Source: an uncultured Eubacteriales bacterium (lineage in GTDB: Bacteria > Bacillota > Clostridia > Oscillospirales > Acutalibacteraceae). From it: 64,000 nt of DNA. The position numbers were made by a program, and so were the translations under genes. Within the stretch, counting starts at the first letter, position 1. The number at the start of each line of letters is the position of its first letter. Location: positions 24,431 through 88,430 of the forward strand of contig CAKSEH010000006.1 of assembly GCA_934446475.1 (NCBI GenBank). Direction: 5' to 3'. Shown piece after piece: positions 1-7,003 of the stretch. Below the pieces are notes generated by a model, which had not been told where the DNA came from, did no database searches, and saw only the letters and a list, made by a program, of their open reading frames with translations.

Positions 1-211
1 CGAGGAGTTTTCGATTTTCAAGAGCAAAAACATCCGTAAGCTTTTTTCCTTTGTAAGTTCCGTCCTTTACGGTGCTTATAAACCTTTCGGAAGAAGAAAG
101 GAGAATTGTTTCCGCCGCAAGCTCACCGCATTTTAAGCCACACTTAAGAGCAAGCTCGCCGGAACCCCACGGTCTCTCCTCCGTGACCGGTTTAAGAAAC
201 AGCGGATACAA
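1..211 (-). CDS. manA: Mannose-6-phosphate isomerase, class I (partial, N-terminus only)
   Basis: This is the N-terminal 70 codons of a gene that runs off the left edge of the window. The frame begins with TTG at 211, six bases after a GGAGGG ribosome-binding site (218-223); the upstream ATG at 225 closes after three codons. The protein starts LYPLFLKPVTEERPWGS, the usual opening of type I phosphomannose isomerases (zinc enzymes interconverting mannose-6-P and fructose-6-P). It lies 15 bp downstream of nagA and on the same strand, so it is probably the last gene of the nag operon, feeding another hexose phosphate into glycolysis. The zinc ligands and catalytic domain lie outside the window, so the name rests on the N-terminal signature only. 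Confidence 0.72.
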   Translation of the reverse strand, partial: MYPLFLKPVTEERPWGSGELALKCGLKCGELAAETILLSSSERFISTVKDGTYKGKKLTDVFALENRKLL

Positions 212-226
212 TACTATCCCTCCATT

Positions 227-1285
227 TTAAAACTTTTCTCCGCCGATGAAAACAGCTTTGATATTAAGTTCGCCGTCCGTTATAAGTAAATCTGCATCAT
301 ATCCCTTTTCTATTTTTCCTTTTTTAATGCCGAGCATCTCGGCGGGGGTAAGCGTTGCGCATTTTACCGCATCATCAAACGGTATACCGAACTCAATTGC
401 CTTTTTAACACAGTCTGTAAGAGTAGCACAGCTTCCCGCTATAGTACCGTCGGCAAGGCGAGCGGCATTGTCTTTCAATATAACTTTAAGTCCCCCGGAT
501 TCGTATTCGCCGTCCGGCAGCCCTGCGCAACGGATACTGTCGCTTATCAAAACAAGTCTGTCGGCACCGAACATCCTGTAAAGTGCAAGAACAGCTTGTT
601 TTGAAACGTGAAAACCGTCGCATATAAGCTGAGCATATATTTGTTTTTCCACTGCCGCTCCTATAGGACCCGGACTGCGATGAAGAAGAGGCGGCATTGC
701 GTTGAAGGTATGAGTAAGGCATTTTGCGCCGTTATCTATCGCCCTCAGCGCCGTGTCGCAATCACAGTCGGTATGTCCGATCGAGACGACACACCTATCC
801 GAAACGGCTTTTATAAATTCCATACTCCCTTTAAGTTCCGGTGCGAGAGTTATCATTCTCACATTCTTGAAGCCCGAGAACTCCAAAACAGACGGGTTTT
901 TTATATAAAGCTCGTTCTGAGCGCCTTTTTTGCTTTTTGATATATACGGTCCTTCAAGATGAAAACCTAAGATTTCGGCTCCCCTGTAGTCCGTTCTTGC
1001 CTCTGTGACTTTCTTAAGAGAATCGTTATCCATAGTCATAGTAGTCGGCAAAAAGGATGTGATTCCGTTCTCAGCATAGAATTCGCACATCTTCTTAAAA
1101 TCGGCATCCATAGTGTCAAGCCCTATGCAGCCGTGAGTGTGAACATCTATTAGCCCCGGTATAACCGTATTACCGCCGGCATCAAACCCTTTTGCGGTTT
1201 TTTTCTCGGTGATTTCGGTTATAACTCCGTTCTGCGCTATTATGTTGACGATTTTACCGTTAAGTTTTGCGTTATTTATTATCAT
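227..1285 (-). CDS. nagA: N-acetylglucosamine-6-phosphate deacetylase
   Basis: NagA removes the acetyl group from GlcNAc-6-P, giving glucosamine-6-P and acetate in the cytoplasm. The 352-residue protein has the amidohydrolase fold signatures in order: DVHTHG (residues 47-52), HLEGPYIS, the SIGHTD metal-binding segment, HTFNAM, DGFHVS, the catalytic Asp in LISDSI, and the C-terminal ADLLITD strand. It is slightly shorter than most NagA proteins but complete. Its ATG overlaps the stop of the upstream ROK kinase by 4 bp (ATGA), which implies translational coupling. With the kinase and nagB it forms a full GlcNAc-to-fructose-6-P route. Confidence 0.95.
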   Translation of the reverse strand: MIINNAKLNGKIVNIIAQNGVITEITEKKTAKGFDAGGNTVIPGLIDVHTHGCIGLDTMDADFKKMCEFYAENGITSFLPTTMTMDNDSLKKVTEARTDYRGAEILGFHLEGPYISKSKKGAQNELYIKNPSVLEFSGFKNVRMITLAPELKGSMEFIKAVSDRCVVSIGHTDCDCDTALRAIDNGAKCLTHTFNAMPPLLHRSPGPIGAAVEKQIYAQLICDGFHVSKQAVLALYRMFGADRLVLISDSIRCAGLPDGEYESGGLKVILKDNAARLADGTIAGSCATLTDCVKKAIEFGIPFDDAVKCATLTPAEMLGIKKGKIEKGYDADLLITDGELNIKAVFIGGEKF

Positions 1286-2232
1286 TGCCCAAACCTCAAA
1301 AGATTTGCCGCTCCTATAATTCCCGCATCGTTATTAAGAACAGCCGCTCTGATTTCAGTCTGACAGTTAACGGGATGATTAAGTCTTATATGTTCTCTTA
1401 TCGGACCGAGAAGAGTTTCCCCTTCTTTTGAAATACCGCCCGAAATACAAATCACCGACGGACCGAATGTGTTTATCAGATTCACTATACCTATCGCCAC
1501 CCAATCGGCATAAGTATCAACAACCTCTGCTGCGGCTTCGTCACCGAGCCTTAGAGCGTCAAACGCCGTTTTACCGTTTACGTTATCGAGACTTCCGCCT
1601 GCTGCCTGCCACATTTTGCTGTCTTTATTTTTAAGCATCGAATGGATAGTCTGCTCTATTAAAGCGCTCACGGAAGCATACGCTTCAAAGCAGCCTCTTC
1701 TGCCGCAGGCACACTTTTCACCGTGGGCATTTATCACCATATGCCCGAGCTCGCCGCCGGAAAATTTATGACCGCAGTAAAGCTTGCCGTCAATAATTAT
1801 ACCGCCGCCGATACCCGTTCCGAGGGTAACCGCAATAAGACTGTTTTCCTCTTCGCTTACTCCGCTTGCAATGTATTCCCCGAGAGCTGCGGCGTTAGCG
1901 TCGTTTTCAAGATATACGGGTTTTTCCAGAGCTTCGCTTACAGCTTTGGAAAGTGGGAATTCTCTAAACTTCAAATTGCTTGCCGATATTACCACGCCGT
2001 TCTTATTATCGACAGCGCCGGGTGAACCTATTCCTACATATTCTATATCATCAAGCGTTTTATCGGAATTAGAAAGAGCAAGCTCTATAGCCTTAATTAT
2101 TCTTTGACAGATTTCCTCATTTGTTGCGGGAAGACCCGTTTTTACAGATGCTTTTCCCAGTATCTTGAGCGGGGCTTCGACAACTCCGACGGCAATGTTC
2201 GTTCCGCCGAGATCTACACCTATTGTGCACAT
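1282..2232 (-). CDS. ROK-family sugar kinase (glucokinase or N-acetylglucosamine kinase)
   Basis: The 316-residue protein has the ROK layout: phosphate-binding DLGGTN at residues 7-12, GTGIGGG in the middle, an ELGH motif, and the zinc-binding CACGRRGCFE cluster. ROK kinases phosphorylate glucose, GlcNAc, ManNAc or fructose, or act as repressors; there is no N-terminal helix-turn-helix here, so it is an enzyme. Because it sits between nagB (7 bp upstream) and nagA (4 bp overlap), GlcNAc kinase activity (GlcNAc + ATP to GlcNAc-6-P) is the best inference, but glucokinase cannot be excluded from sequence alone. Confidence 0.9.
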   Translation of the reverse strand: MCTIGVDLGGTNIAVGVVEAPLKILGKASVKTGLPATNEEICQRIIKAIELALSNSDKTLDDIEYVGIGSPGAVDNKNGVVISASNLKFREFPLSKAVSEALEKPVYLENDANAAALGEYIASGVSEEENSLIAVTLGTGIGGGIIIDGKLYCGHKFSGGELGHMVINAHGEKCACGRRGCFEAYASVSALIEQTIHSMLKNKDSKMWQAAGGSLDNVNGKTAFDALRLGDEAAAEVVDTYADWVAIGIVNLINTFGPSVICISGGISKEGETLLGPIREHIRLNHPVNCQTEIRAAVLNNDAGIIGAANLLRFGQ

Positions 2233-2239
2233 ATAAATA

Positions 2240-2950
2240 CTACTCCTCGCTGTATATAACGGTTATATCCTTATGCAACTGAAGAATAGACGCCGGTATT
2301 CTCGGGGTTATAGGACCGAAAAACGCCCTGTTTACTATTTCTTCTTTATTTTTTCCGTTTGCAATAAGAAGTATCTTTTCAGCCTGCATTATTGATATCA
2401 TTCCCATAGTTATTGCCTGTTTCGGAACATCTTCTATACTTTCAAAGAAACGGGAATTCGCTTCTATGGTGGACTCGTGAAGGTTTACAATATGAGTGTT
2501 TTTAACAAAATAATCATCCGGCTCGTTAAATCCTATATGACCGTCCGTCCCGATGCCGAGCAGTTGAAGGTCAATACCGCCGAGAGATTTTATTCTTTCG
2601 TCATACTTATGACATTCATCCTCAAGATTTTCGGCTGTTCCGCTCGGGACGAAAGTATTCTTAGAGTCTATATTTATATGACTGAAAAAATTCTTTTCCA
2701 TAAAATAGCGATAACTTTGACTGTTATCTCCGTCTAACCCTACATACTCGTCAAGATTTATCGAAGTGACTCCCGAAAAATCTATATCGCCCTTATTATA
2801 CCATTTTATAAGTTGTTCATATGTACCGAGCGGCGACGAACCCGTAGCAAGACCCAAAACACTGTCCGGCTTAATTATAACCTGAGCGGAAATTATATTT
2901 GCTGCCTGACGGCTCAAATGTTTATATGAATCAAGTTTTATAAATCTCAT
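2240..2950 (-). CDS. nagB: Glucosamine-6-phosphate deaminase
   Basis: NagB converts glucosamine-6-P to fructose-6-P and ammonia. The 236-residue protein carries the family motifs LATGSSPLGTY (about residues 34-44), INLDEY (64-69, with the general-base Asp) and GIGTDGHIGFNEP (132-144, with the catalytic Asp/His and ring-opening Glu). The length fits the short Gram-positive form that lacks the C-terminal allosteric extension of enterobacterial NagB. It is the promoter-proximal gene of the nag operon, read divergently from the AraC-type regulator, with a good sigma-A promoter about 120 bp upstream. Confidence 0.95.
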   Translation of the reverse strand: MRFIKLDSYKHLSRQAANIISAQVIIKPDSVLGLATGSSPLGTYEQLIKWYNKGDIDFSGVTSINLDEYVGLDGDNSQSYRYFMEKNFFSHINIDSKNTFVPSGTAENLEDECHKYDERIKSLGGIDLQLLGIGTDGHIGFNEPDDYFVKNTHIVNLHESTIEANSRFFESIEDVPKQAITMGMISIMQAEKILLIANGKNKEEIVNRAFFGPITPRIPASILQLHKDITVIYSEE

Positions 2951-3018
2951 AACAAGCTACTCCGACACTTTTTTTACCTTGAAATATTTTATCATATCAC
3001 ACCGTTATTTTCTTTAAC

Positions 3019-3132
3019 TATTTTGCCTATTGTTATAAATATTTTGACTTGATTATTCTTTGACATTGTGGTATCATATTGAAGAACAAGGTCTATTGTC
3101 AAAATAATTATATAAACTATAACTATTTTGAC
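3019..3132. promoter_or_regulatory. Cluster of four TATTTTG[AC]C boxes, candidate AraC-regulator operators
   Basis: The nagB-araC intergenic region holds TATTTTGCC at 3019-3027, TATTTTGAC at 3040-3048, the inverted copy GTCAAAATA at 3098-3106 and TATTTTGAC at 3124-3132. AraC-family dimers typically bind pairs of such 9-17 bp half-sites. One copy covers the nag -35 element and the last lies just upstream of the regulator's own start. Binding by the adjacent regulator is an inference. Confidence 0.5.
3073..3102 (-). promoter_or_regulatory. Sigma-A promoter of the nag operon
   Basis: On the minus strand TTGACA (3102-3097) is followed after 18 bases by TATGAT (3078-3073). It faces nagB, leaving a leader of roughly 115 bases. 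The -35 box overlaps one of the repeated TATTTTGAC-type boxes, so a bound regulator would directly affect RNA polymerase. Confidence 0.7.
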
Positions 3133-3157
3133 TTTTCCCGAAAAGGAGGCAACCCAT

Positions 3158-4024
3158 TTGAAACTTGATATATATAAGGAGATCACTCCTGTATTTTTTA
3201 ACGACAGCTCGGTAAAAGTTATATCGTTTAAAACCGAGCCTCTTGAGGACTGTTTTCCGCTTCACTGGCACGAACGGATCGAGTTTCTTTATATTTTAAA
3301 GGGAAGCATAAAGGTTATGATAAACGAAACCTGGGAAGAATTTTTCCCCGGCGATATAGCAATAATATGTCCGAGACAGCTGCATCAGGGAATAACGGGT
3401 GAAAACGGCGCAGATTACTTTTGCATTATGTTCGAGCCTGCTATTTTAAAGAACGGAACGCCCTCGTCCGATAAATACATAACTCCGATCATAAACAATC
3501 AAATCCTGTTTAATAACCGCACGAGGGACGCCGAAATATCCGATATACTTTTGCGAATTCTTAACACAAGCTCACAAAAAGCCATTGCCGGTTCAATAAG
3601 AATGCAGGGCCTCGTTTATATGCTTATAGGGCTTTTATACCGCAATCTTAGGGTTATGAAAAAACAGGAACAGGCAAACGACGATAAATTCGACGCTATA
3701 ATAGCTTATGTTAACGAAAATTTTGTGAATATAGTAAATACAAAAACATTAAGCGAAGAATTCGGATACGATGAAAGCTATTTTTGCAGAAGATTTAAAA
3801 ATGTCACCGGCCTTTCGGTTATGAAATACATAAAAATACTCCGTCTTGAGCAGGCGCAGCATATGCTCAAGGAAACAGCAGAAAATGTTCATCGAATAGC
3901 GTCCGCCTGCGGTTTCAGTGACCACTGTTATTTTACAAGAAGCTTTCACGAATACTATGGATACACTCCGAGTCAGTTCAGAGAAAAAGCTTTGAAAACA
4001 AAACAAAAAATGAATCCGGACTGA
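3158..4024 (+). CDS. AraC-family transcriptional regulator with cupin sensor domain
   Basis: The start chosen is TTG at 3158, eight bases after AAGGAGG (3143-3149); an in-frame TTG at 3128 has no ribosome-binding site. The 288-residue product has an N-terminal cupin (LHWHERIEFLYI, then PGDIAIICPRQLHQG) that would bind a small ligand, and a C-terminal double helix-turn-helix (LSEEFGYDESYFCRRF and IASACGFSDHCYFTRSF, ending GYTPSQFR). It is divergent from the nag genes, and the spacer holds repeated candidate half-sites, so it is probably the local activator or repressor of amino-sugar use. The ligand is unknown. Confidence 0.9.
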   Translation: MKLDIYKEITPVFFNDSSVKVISFKTEPLEDCFPLHWHERIEFLYILKGSIKVMINETWEEFFPGDIAIICPRQLHQGITGENGADYFCIMFEPAILKNGTPSSDKYITPIINNQILFNNRTRDAEISDILLRILNTSSQKAIAGSIRMQGLVYMLIGLLYRNLRVMKKQEQANDDKFDAIIAYVNENFVNIVNTKTLSEEFGYDESYFCRRFKNVTGLSVMKYIKILRLEQAQHMLKETAENVHRIASACGFSDHCYFTRSFHEYYGYTPSQFREKALKTKQKMNPD

Positions 4025-4045
4025 AAAGAACGGGTTCATTTTTTT
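4009..4045 (+). terminator. Rho-independent terminator of the AraC-type regulator
   Basis: AATGAATCC (4009-4017) pairs with GGGTTCATT (4032-4040), one mismatch, followed by a T run. The hairpin overlaps the stop codon of the regulator gene. Confidence 0.7.
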
Positions 4046-4046
4046 A

Positions 4047-4075
4047 TTGCCTGATATAGGGTGCCGTGATATAAT
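4047..4075 (+). promoter_or_regulatory. Sigma-A promoter of the esterase gene
   Basis: TTGCCT (4047-4052), 17-base spacer, TATAAT (4070-4075). Transcription would begin near 4082, leaving a leader of about 70 bases before the esterase ATG. Confidence 0.7.
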
Positions 4076-4115
4076 AGTTTCAAACCGCCGCAAAGGCCCC
4101 GGTTATTTGATTTTA

Positions 4116-4133
4116 TGATATGATATCATATCA
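4116..4133. promoter_or_regulatory. Perfect 18-bp palindrome in the esterase leader
   Basis: TGATATGATATCATATCA is an exact palindrome located about 35 bases after the predicted transcription start and just before the ribosome-binding site. Its position suits a repressor roadblock operator; no cognate repressor gene is adjacent except the AraC-type regulator. Confidence 0.45.
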
Positions 4134-4152
4134 ATTAAGGAGAAAAATCCAT

Positions 4153-4908
4153 ATGAAAACATTCAAAAACATTCGTTACAGTGATATAGGACACGAACGG
4201 CAGGTGCTTGATTTGTATATTCCTGACGGCGGATCCGAATTTCCGGTTTTTGTATACTTCCACGGAGGCGGTCTTGAATCCGGTTCAAAGGATGAACTTT
4301 TATTTATTGAAGATATTGTAAACAGAAAAATAGCAGTTGCCTGCGCAAACTACAGGTTATACCCAACTGCAGTATTCCCCGATTTTATAAGAGACGCCGC
4401 AGCTGCAACAGCATATGTCCTGAAAAATATTTCAAAATACTTAAAGCCTTCATCTTTTTTTATAGGGGGAAGCTCTGCAGGCGGATATATAACACAAATG
4501 CTGTGTTTTGATAAAAAATATCTTGCCGCTTACGGCATAGATTCTGACAGCATATCAGGATATTTTATGGACGCAGGTCAACCGACTGCTCATTTTAACG
4601 TTTTAAGAGAACGGGGACTTGACACAAGGAAAATCATAGTTGATGAATCTGCTCCGCTCTATTTTATTGAGGAAGGCAGAAATTATGCCCCGATGCAAAT
4701 AACGGTAAGTGATAATGATATGGAAAACCGTTATGAGCAGACAAATCTGCTTATAGAGACTCTCAGGCATTTTGGGTGTGATATGTCTAAAGTTATTTAT
4801 AAATGTGTTGAAAACAGCACACACTGTTCATATCTTAACAGTAAGGAGCCTGACGGCACATATACATTTGCAAATATGGTAGTTTCTTTCATAGACAAAT
4901 TCAGATAA
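4153..4908 (+). CDS. Alpha/beta-hydrolase (acetyl-esterase / HSL-like)
   Basis: The start is ATG 4153 after AAGGAG (4136-4141); the longer open frame lacks a ribosome-binding site. The 251-residue cytosolic protein has the oxyanion-hole motif YFHGGG, the NYRLYP segment, the nucleophile elbow GGSSAGGY, and a late His in NSTHCSY, the arrangement of the HSL/BD-FAE esterase group that cleaves acyl esters or deacetylates sugars. No signal peptide is seen. It has its own promoter, operator-like palindrome and terminator, so it is a single-gene unit. The substrate cannot be predicted. Confidence 0.85.
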   Translation: MKTFKNIRYSDIGHERQVLDLYIPDGGSEFPVFVYFHGGGLESGSKDELLFIEDIVNRKIAVACANYRLYPTAVFPDFIRDAAAATAYVLKNISKYLKPSSFFIGGSSAGGYITQMLCFDKKYLAAYGIDSDSISGYFMDAGQPTAHFNVLRERGLDTRKIIVDESAPLYFIEEGRNYAPMQITVSDNDMENRYEQTNLLIETLRHFGCDMSKVIYKCVENSTHCSYLNSKEPDGTYTFANMVVSFIDKFR

Positions 4909-4955
4909 AAAGACCGAGGCTGTAAAAACACAAAAATTTACAGCCTCGGTCTTTT
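4908..4955 (+). terminator. Bidirectional terminator between esterase and degV
   Basis: A 19-base stem (4908-4926 with 4937-4955) contains GACCGAGGCTGTAAA and its complement, flanked by A and T runs. It serves the converging esterase and DegV genes. Confidence 0.85.
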
Positions 4956-4976
4956 ATACACCGTACAAAGAAAATT

Positions 4977-5876
4977 TTATTTTCCGTTTTCGGCACGCTC
5001 ATCGCCCATAAAGTACACCGCAACCGTTCCGGGACCGCAATGGGAAGCTATTATATTGCCTATCTCGTAAGTTTTAATTTTACCCTTAAGATTAGGCATA
5101 GCCGCAACAAGCGCTTTTTTCAGTTCGTAAGCTTCTTCGGGAGAATCGGAATGTGATATAAAGCATTTGCCGTTATAATTTTTACCGTTAACTGCGTGCT
5201 TTAAAACTTCATCAACGGTTGCATTTATCGCATTCTTTTTACCTCTGACCTTTGAGTATGCTATTATTTTACCCGAATAGTCAAGGTGCATAAGCGGGCA
5301 TATTCCGAGTATGGAGGCAGCAGTAGCCGCAACCCCGGACACTCTGCCGGAACGCTTAAAATACTTAAGATCGGTCGAGAAGAACTGATGGTGAACAAAA
5401 TGGGCATTATCGGTAACCCATTTTGCAATATCCTCCATTGACTTTCCGCTGTCTCTGAGGTCAGCGGCAGTGTCGGTTATAAGACCGTATCCGCTGCAGC
5501 TGCAGGTTGTATCTATAACCGTTATCTTTCTTTCGGGGAATTCGCCTTTCAGTTTTTCGACAGCCTTATAAGCATTGTCTACCGAAGGCGTCATACCCGA
5601 ACCGAAAGCAAGATGCAGTACATCTCCCTTTTGAAGGAGGTCCTTAAAATAGTCATAATATTTGTATTCGTTGATCTGTGAAGTTTGGGGTAATGCACCG
5701 TTATGAAGTTTATTATAGAACTCCTTGAGTTCTTCCGAACTTCTGCACATACAGTCCTCATACTCCGCACCGTCAAGAATGTAAGTATAAAAAAGAACCG
5801 AAATATCTCTGCCCGTCACATAATCATAGGGAATATCGACCGTTGACTCACAAGATAAAATAAAATTGCTGTTCAC
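4977..5876 (-). CDS. DegV family fatty-acid-binding protein
   Basis: The 299-residue protein fits the DegV/FakB fold: an N-terminal SCESTVDIP strand, QTSQI, the FGSGMT lipid-carboxylate-binding loop, and a C-terminal SHCGPGTVAVYF. FakB-type members present fatty acids to the FakA kinase for phospholipid synthesis; no fakA is in the window. The start is GTG 5876, seven bases after GGAGG (5884-5888). A possible promoter, TTGAAC-17-TAAAAT, lies at 6005-5977 on the same strand. A second DegV paralog lies at 27.6-28.5 kb and probably differs in lipid preference. Confidence 0.88.
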   Translation of the reverse strand: MNSNFILSCESTVDIPYDYVTGRDISVLFYTYILDGAEYEDCMCRSSEELKEFYNKLHNGALPQTSQINEYKYYDYFKDLLQKGDVLHLAFGSGMTPSVDNAYKAVEKLKGEFPERKITVIDTTCSCSGYGLITDTAADLRDSGKSMEDIAKWVTDNAHFVHHQFFSTDLKYFKRSGRVSGVAATAASILGICPLMHLDYSGKIIAYSKVRGKKNAINATVDEVLKHAVNGKNYNGKCFISHSDSPEEAYELKKALVAAMPNLKGKIKTYEIGNIIASHCGPGTVAVYFMGDERAENGK

Positions 5877-5976
5877 TGTATTTCCTCCATTATCAAAGGC
5901 AAATTACGCTGCCGATATTATTTTTGCAGCAGCACTGCCGGATTTGCTGTCTGTCAAATTTAGCATTCCACGAACT

Positions 5977-6005
5977 ATTTTATTTATTGTACCTTATAAG
6001 TTCAA
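5977..6005 (-). promoter_or_regulatory. Candidate sigma-A promoter of degV
   Basis: On the minus strand TTGAAC (6005-6000), 17-base spacer, TAAAAT (5982-5977), about 95 bases before the GTG start. Confidence 0.5.
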
Positions 6006-6035
6006 CCTACCGAAGCGCAATTTCAGTCTACAGAG

Positions 6036-6077
6036 AAAAAATCCGACAGTAGAGCATTTTGTTCACTCTACTGTCGG
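6036..6077 (-). terminator. Terminator of the ftsK-MBL unit
   Basis: Read on the minus strand, CCGACAGTAGAG and its complement (6077-6066 with 6054-6043) form a perfect 12-bp stem followed by a T run at 6041-6036. It lies just after the metallo-hydrolase stop codon. Confidence 0.85.
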
Positions 6078-6088
6078 TAGAAACGCCG

Positions 6089-7000
6089 TTATTTCTCGGT
6101 TGACGGGTATATTCCGTTGCTGTCCACCGCAAAAGTAATATCACCGTTTAAATCTGTTCGGTAAAATTCGATCCGTTTTTCTTCAAGTCTTGCAATCGTT
6201 GCCTCACCCGGATGTGAATAAATATTTCCGAGTCCGCAGGAAATCGAAGCATATTCGGGAGAGCAGGCAGCAAGAAAATCTTCGGTTGAAGAGGTGTTGC
6301 TTCCGTGATGCCCGACTTTCAGAACGTTGCATTTAATATTGAGTTTTTGGGAAAGCAGTCTCTTCTCGGCAGCCTTGCCTGCATCGCCTGTGAAAAGGAA
6401 TTTCTTTCCGTGAATTTCAGCCATAGCAAAAACCGAGCGATCATTTTCGTCCGATTCATCACCGAAATATCCGAGAACGGTAAGCTCGCAGTCTCCGAAT
6501 TTTATTACCATTCCCTGCTTTGCTATGTAAAGTTCGCCGTCCTCCGCAAGGACGGTTTTCTTTGCGTTTACGGCGCCGCTTAGCATACTGTCGCTTTTCG
6601 ACGGATCGGGATATATAAGATTTGAAACATTAAATCTTGAAGTGACGGCGTCAATACCTCCGGCGTGATCGTTGTGAAAGTGCGAAAGCATAATCGTATT
6701 TATATCGGTAATACCGTATTTTTTAAGTTTTGCACAGAGCTCGTCGGCTCCCTCGGGTGTTCCGGTATCGATAAGCATAGATACGCCGTTACTTGTGATT
6801 AAAGCGCAGTCGCCCTGTCCGACATCAAGAAACCTTACATAATCATCACATTTTCCGACCTGAACCGGATTATCGGAAGTTGTTTTTTCATTATGCAGTT
6901 TATCGGAATTTACAGTTAAAAGCAGGGCAATTAAAACAAACAGTAATGCGATGATCGCAGTTGAGAGTGTCCGTTTTGAATGAGCCCTTTTAATTGACAT
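6089..7000 (-). CDS. ComEC/Rec2-like metallo-beta-lactamase-fold hydrolase, membrane-anchored
   Basis: The 303-residue protein has one N-terminal membrane helix (ALLFVLIALLLTV) followed by an extracellular metallo-beta-lactamase domain: SHFHNDHAGG metal motif, LFTGDAG, and KVGHHGSNTSS. This matches the free-standing hydrolase domain related to the C-terminal part of ComEC, thought to process DNA or nucleotides outside the cell. The multi-helix ComEC channel itself is absent, so it is not a full competence protein. The gene starts 3 bp after ftsK, whose last codons contain its ribosome-binding site, so the two are co-transcribed. Confidence 0.85.
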   Translation of the reverse strand: MSIKRAHSKRTLSTAIIALLFVLIALLLTVNSDKLHNEKTTSDNPVQVGKCDDYVRFLDVGQGDCALITSNGVSMLIDTGTPEGADELCAKLKKYGITDINTIMLSHFHNDHAGGIDAVTSRFNVSNLIYPDPSKSDSMLSGAVNAKKTVLAEDGELYIAKQGMVIKFGDCELTVLGYFGDESDENDRSVFAMAEIHGKKFLFTGDAGKAAEKRLLSQKLNIKCNVLKVGHHGSNTSSTEDFLAACSPEYASISCGLGNIYSHPGEATIARLEEKRIEFYRTDLNGDITFAVDSNGIYPSTEK

Positions 7001-7003
7001 TTA

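Noticed and set aside
6089..7000. Full competence channel gene comEC
   Set aside because: Only one membrane helix and the hydrolase domain are present; the channel domain is missing, so it is called a ComEC-like hydrolase only.
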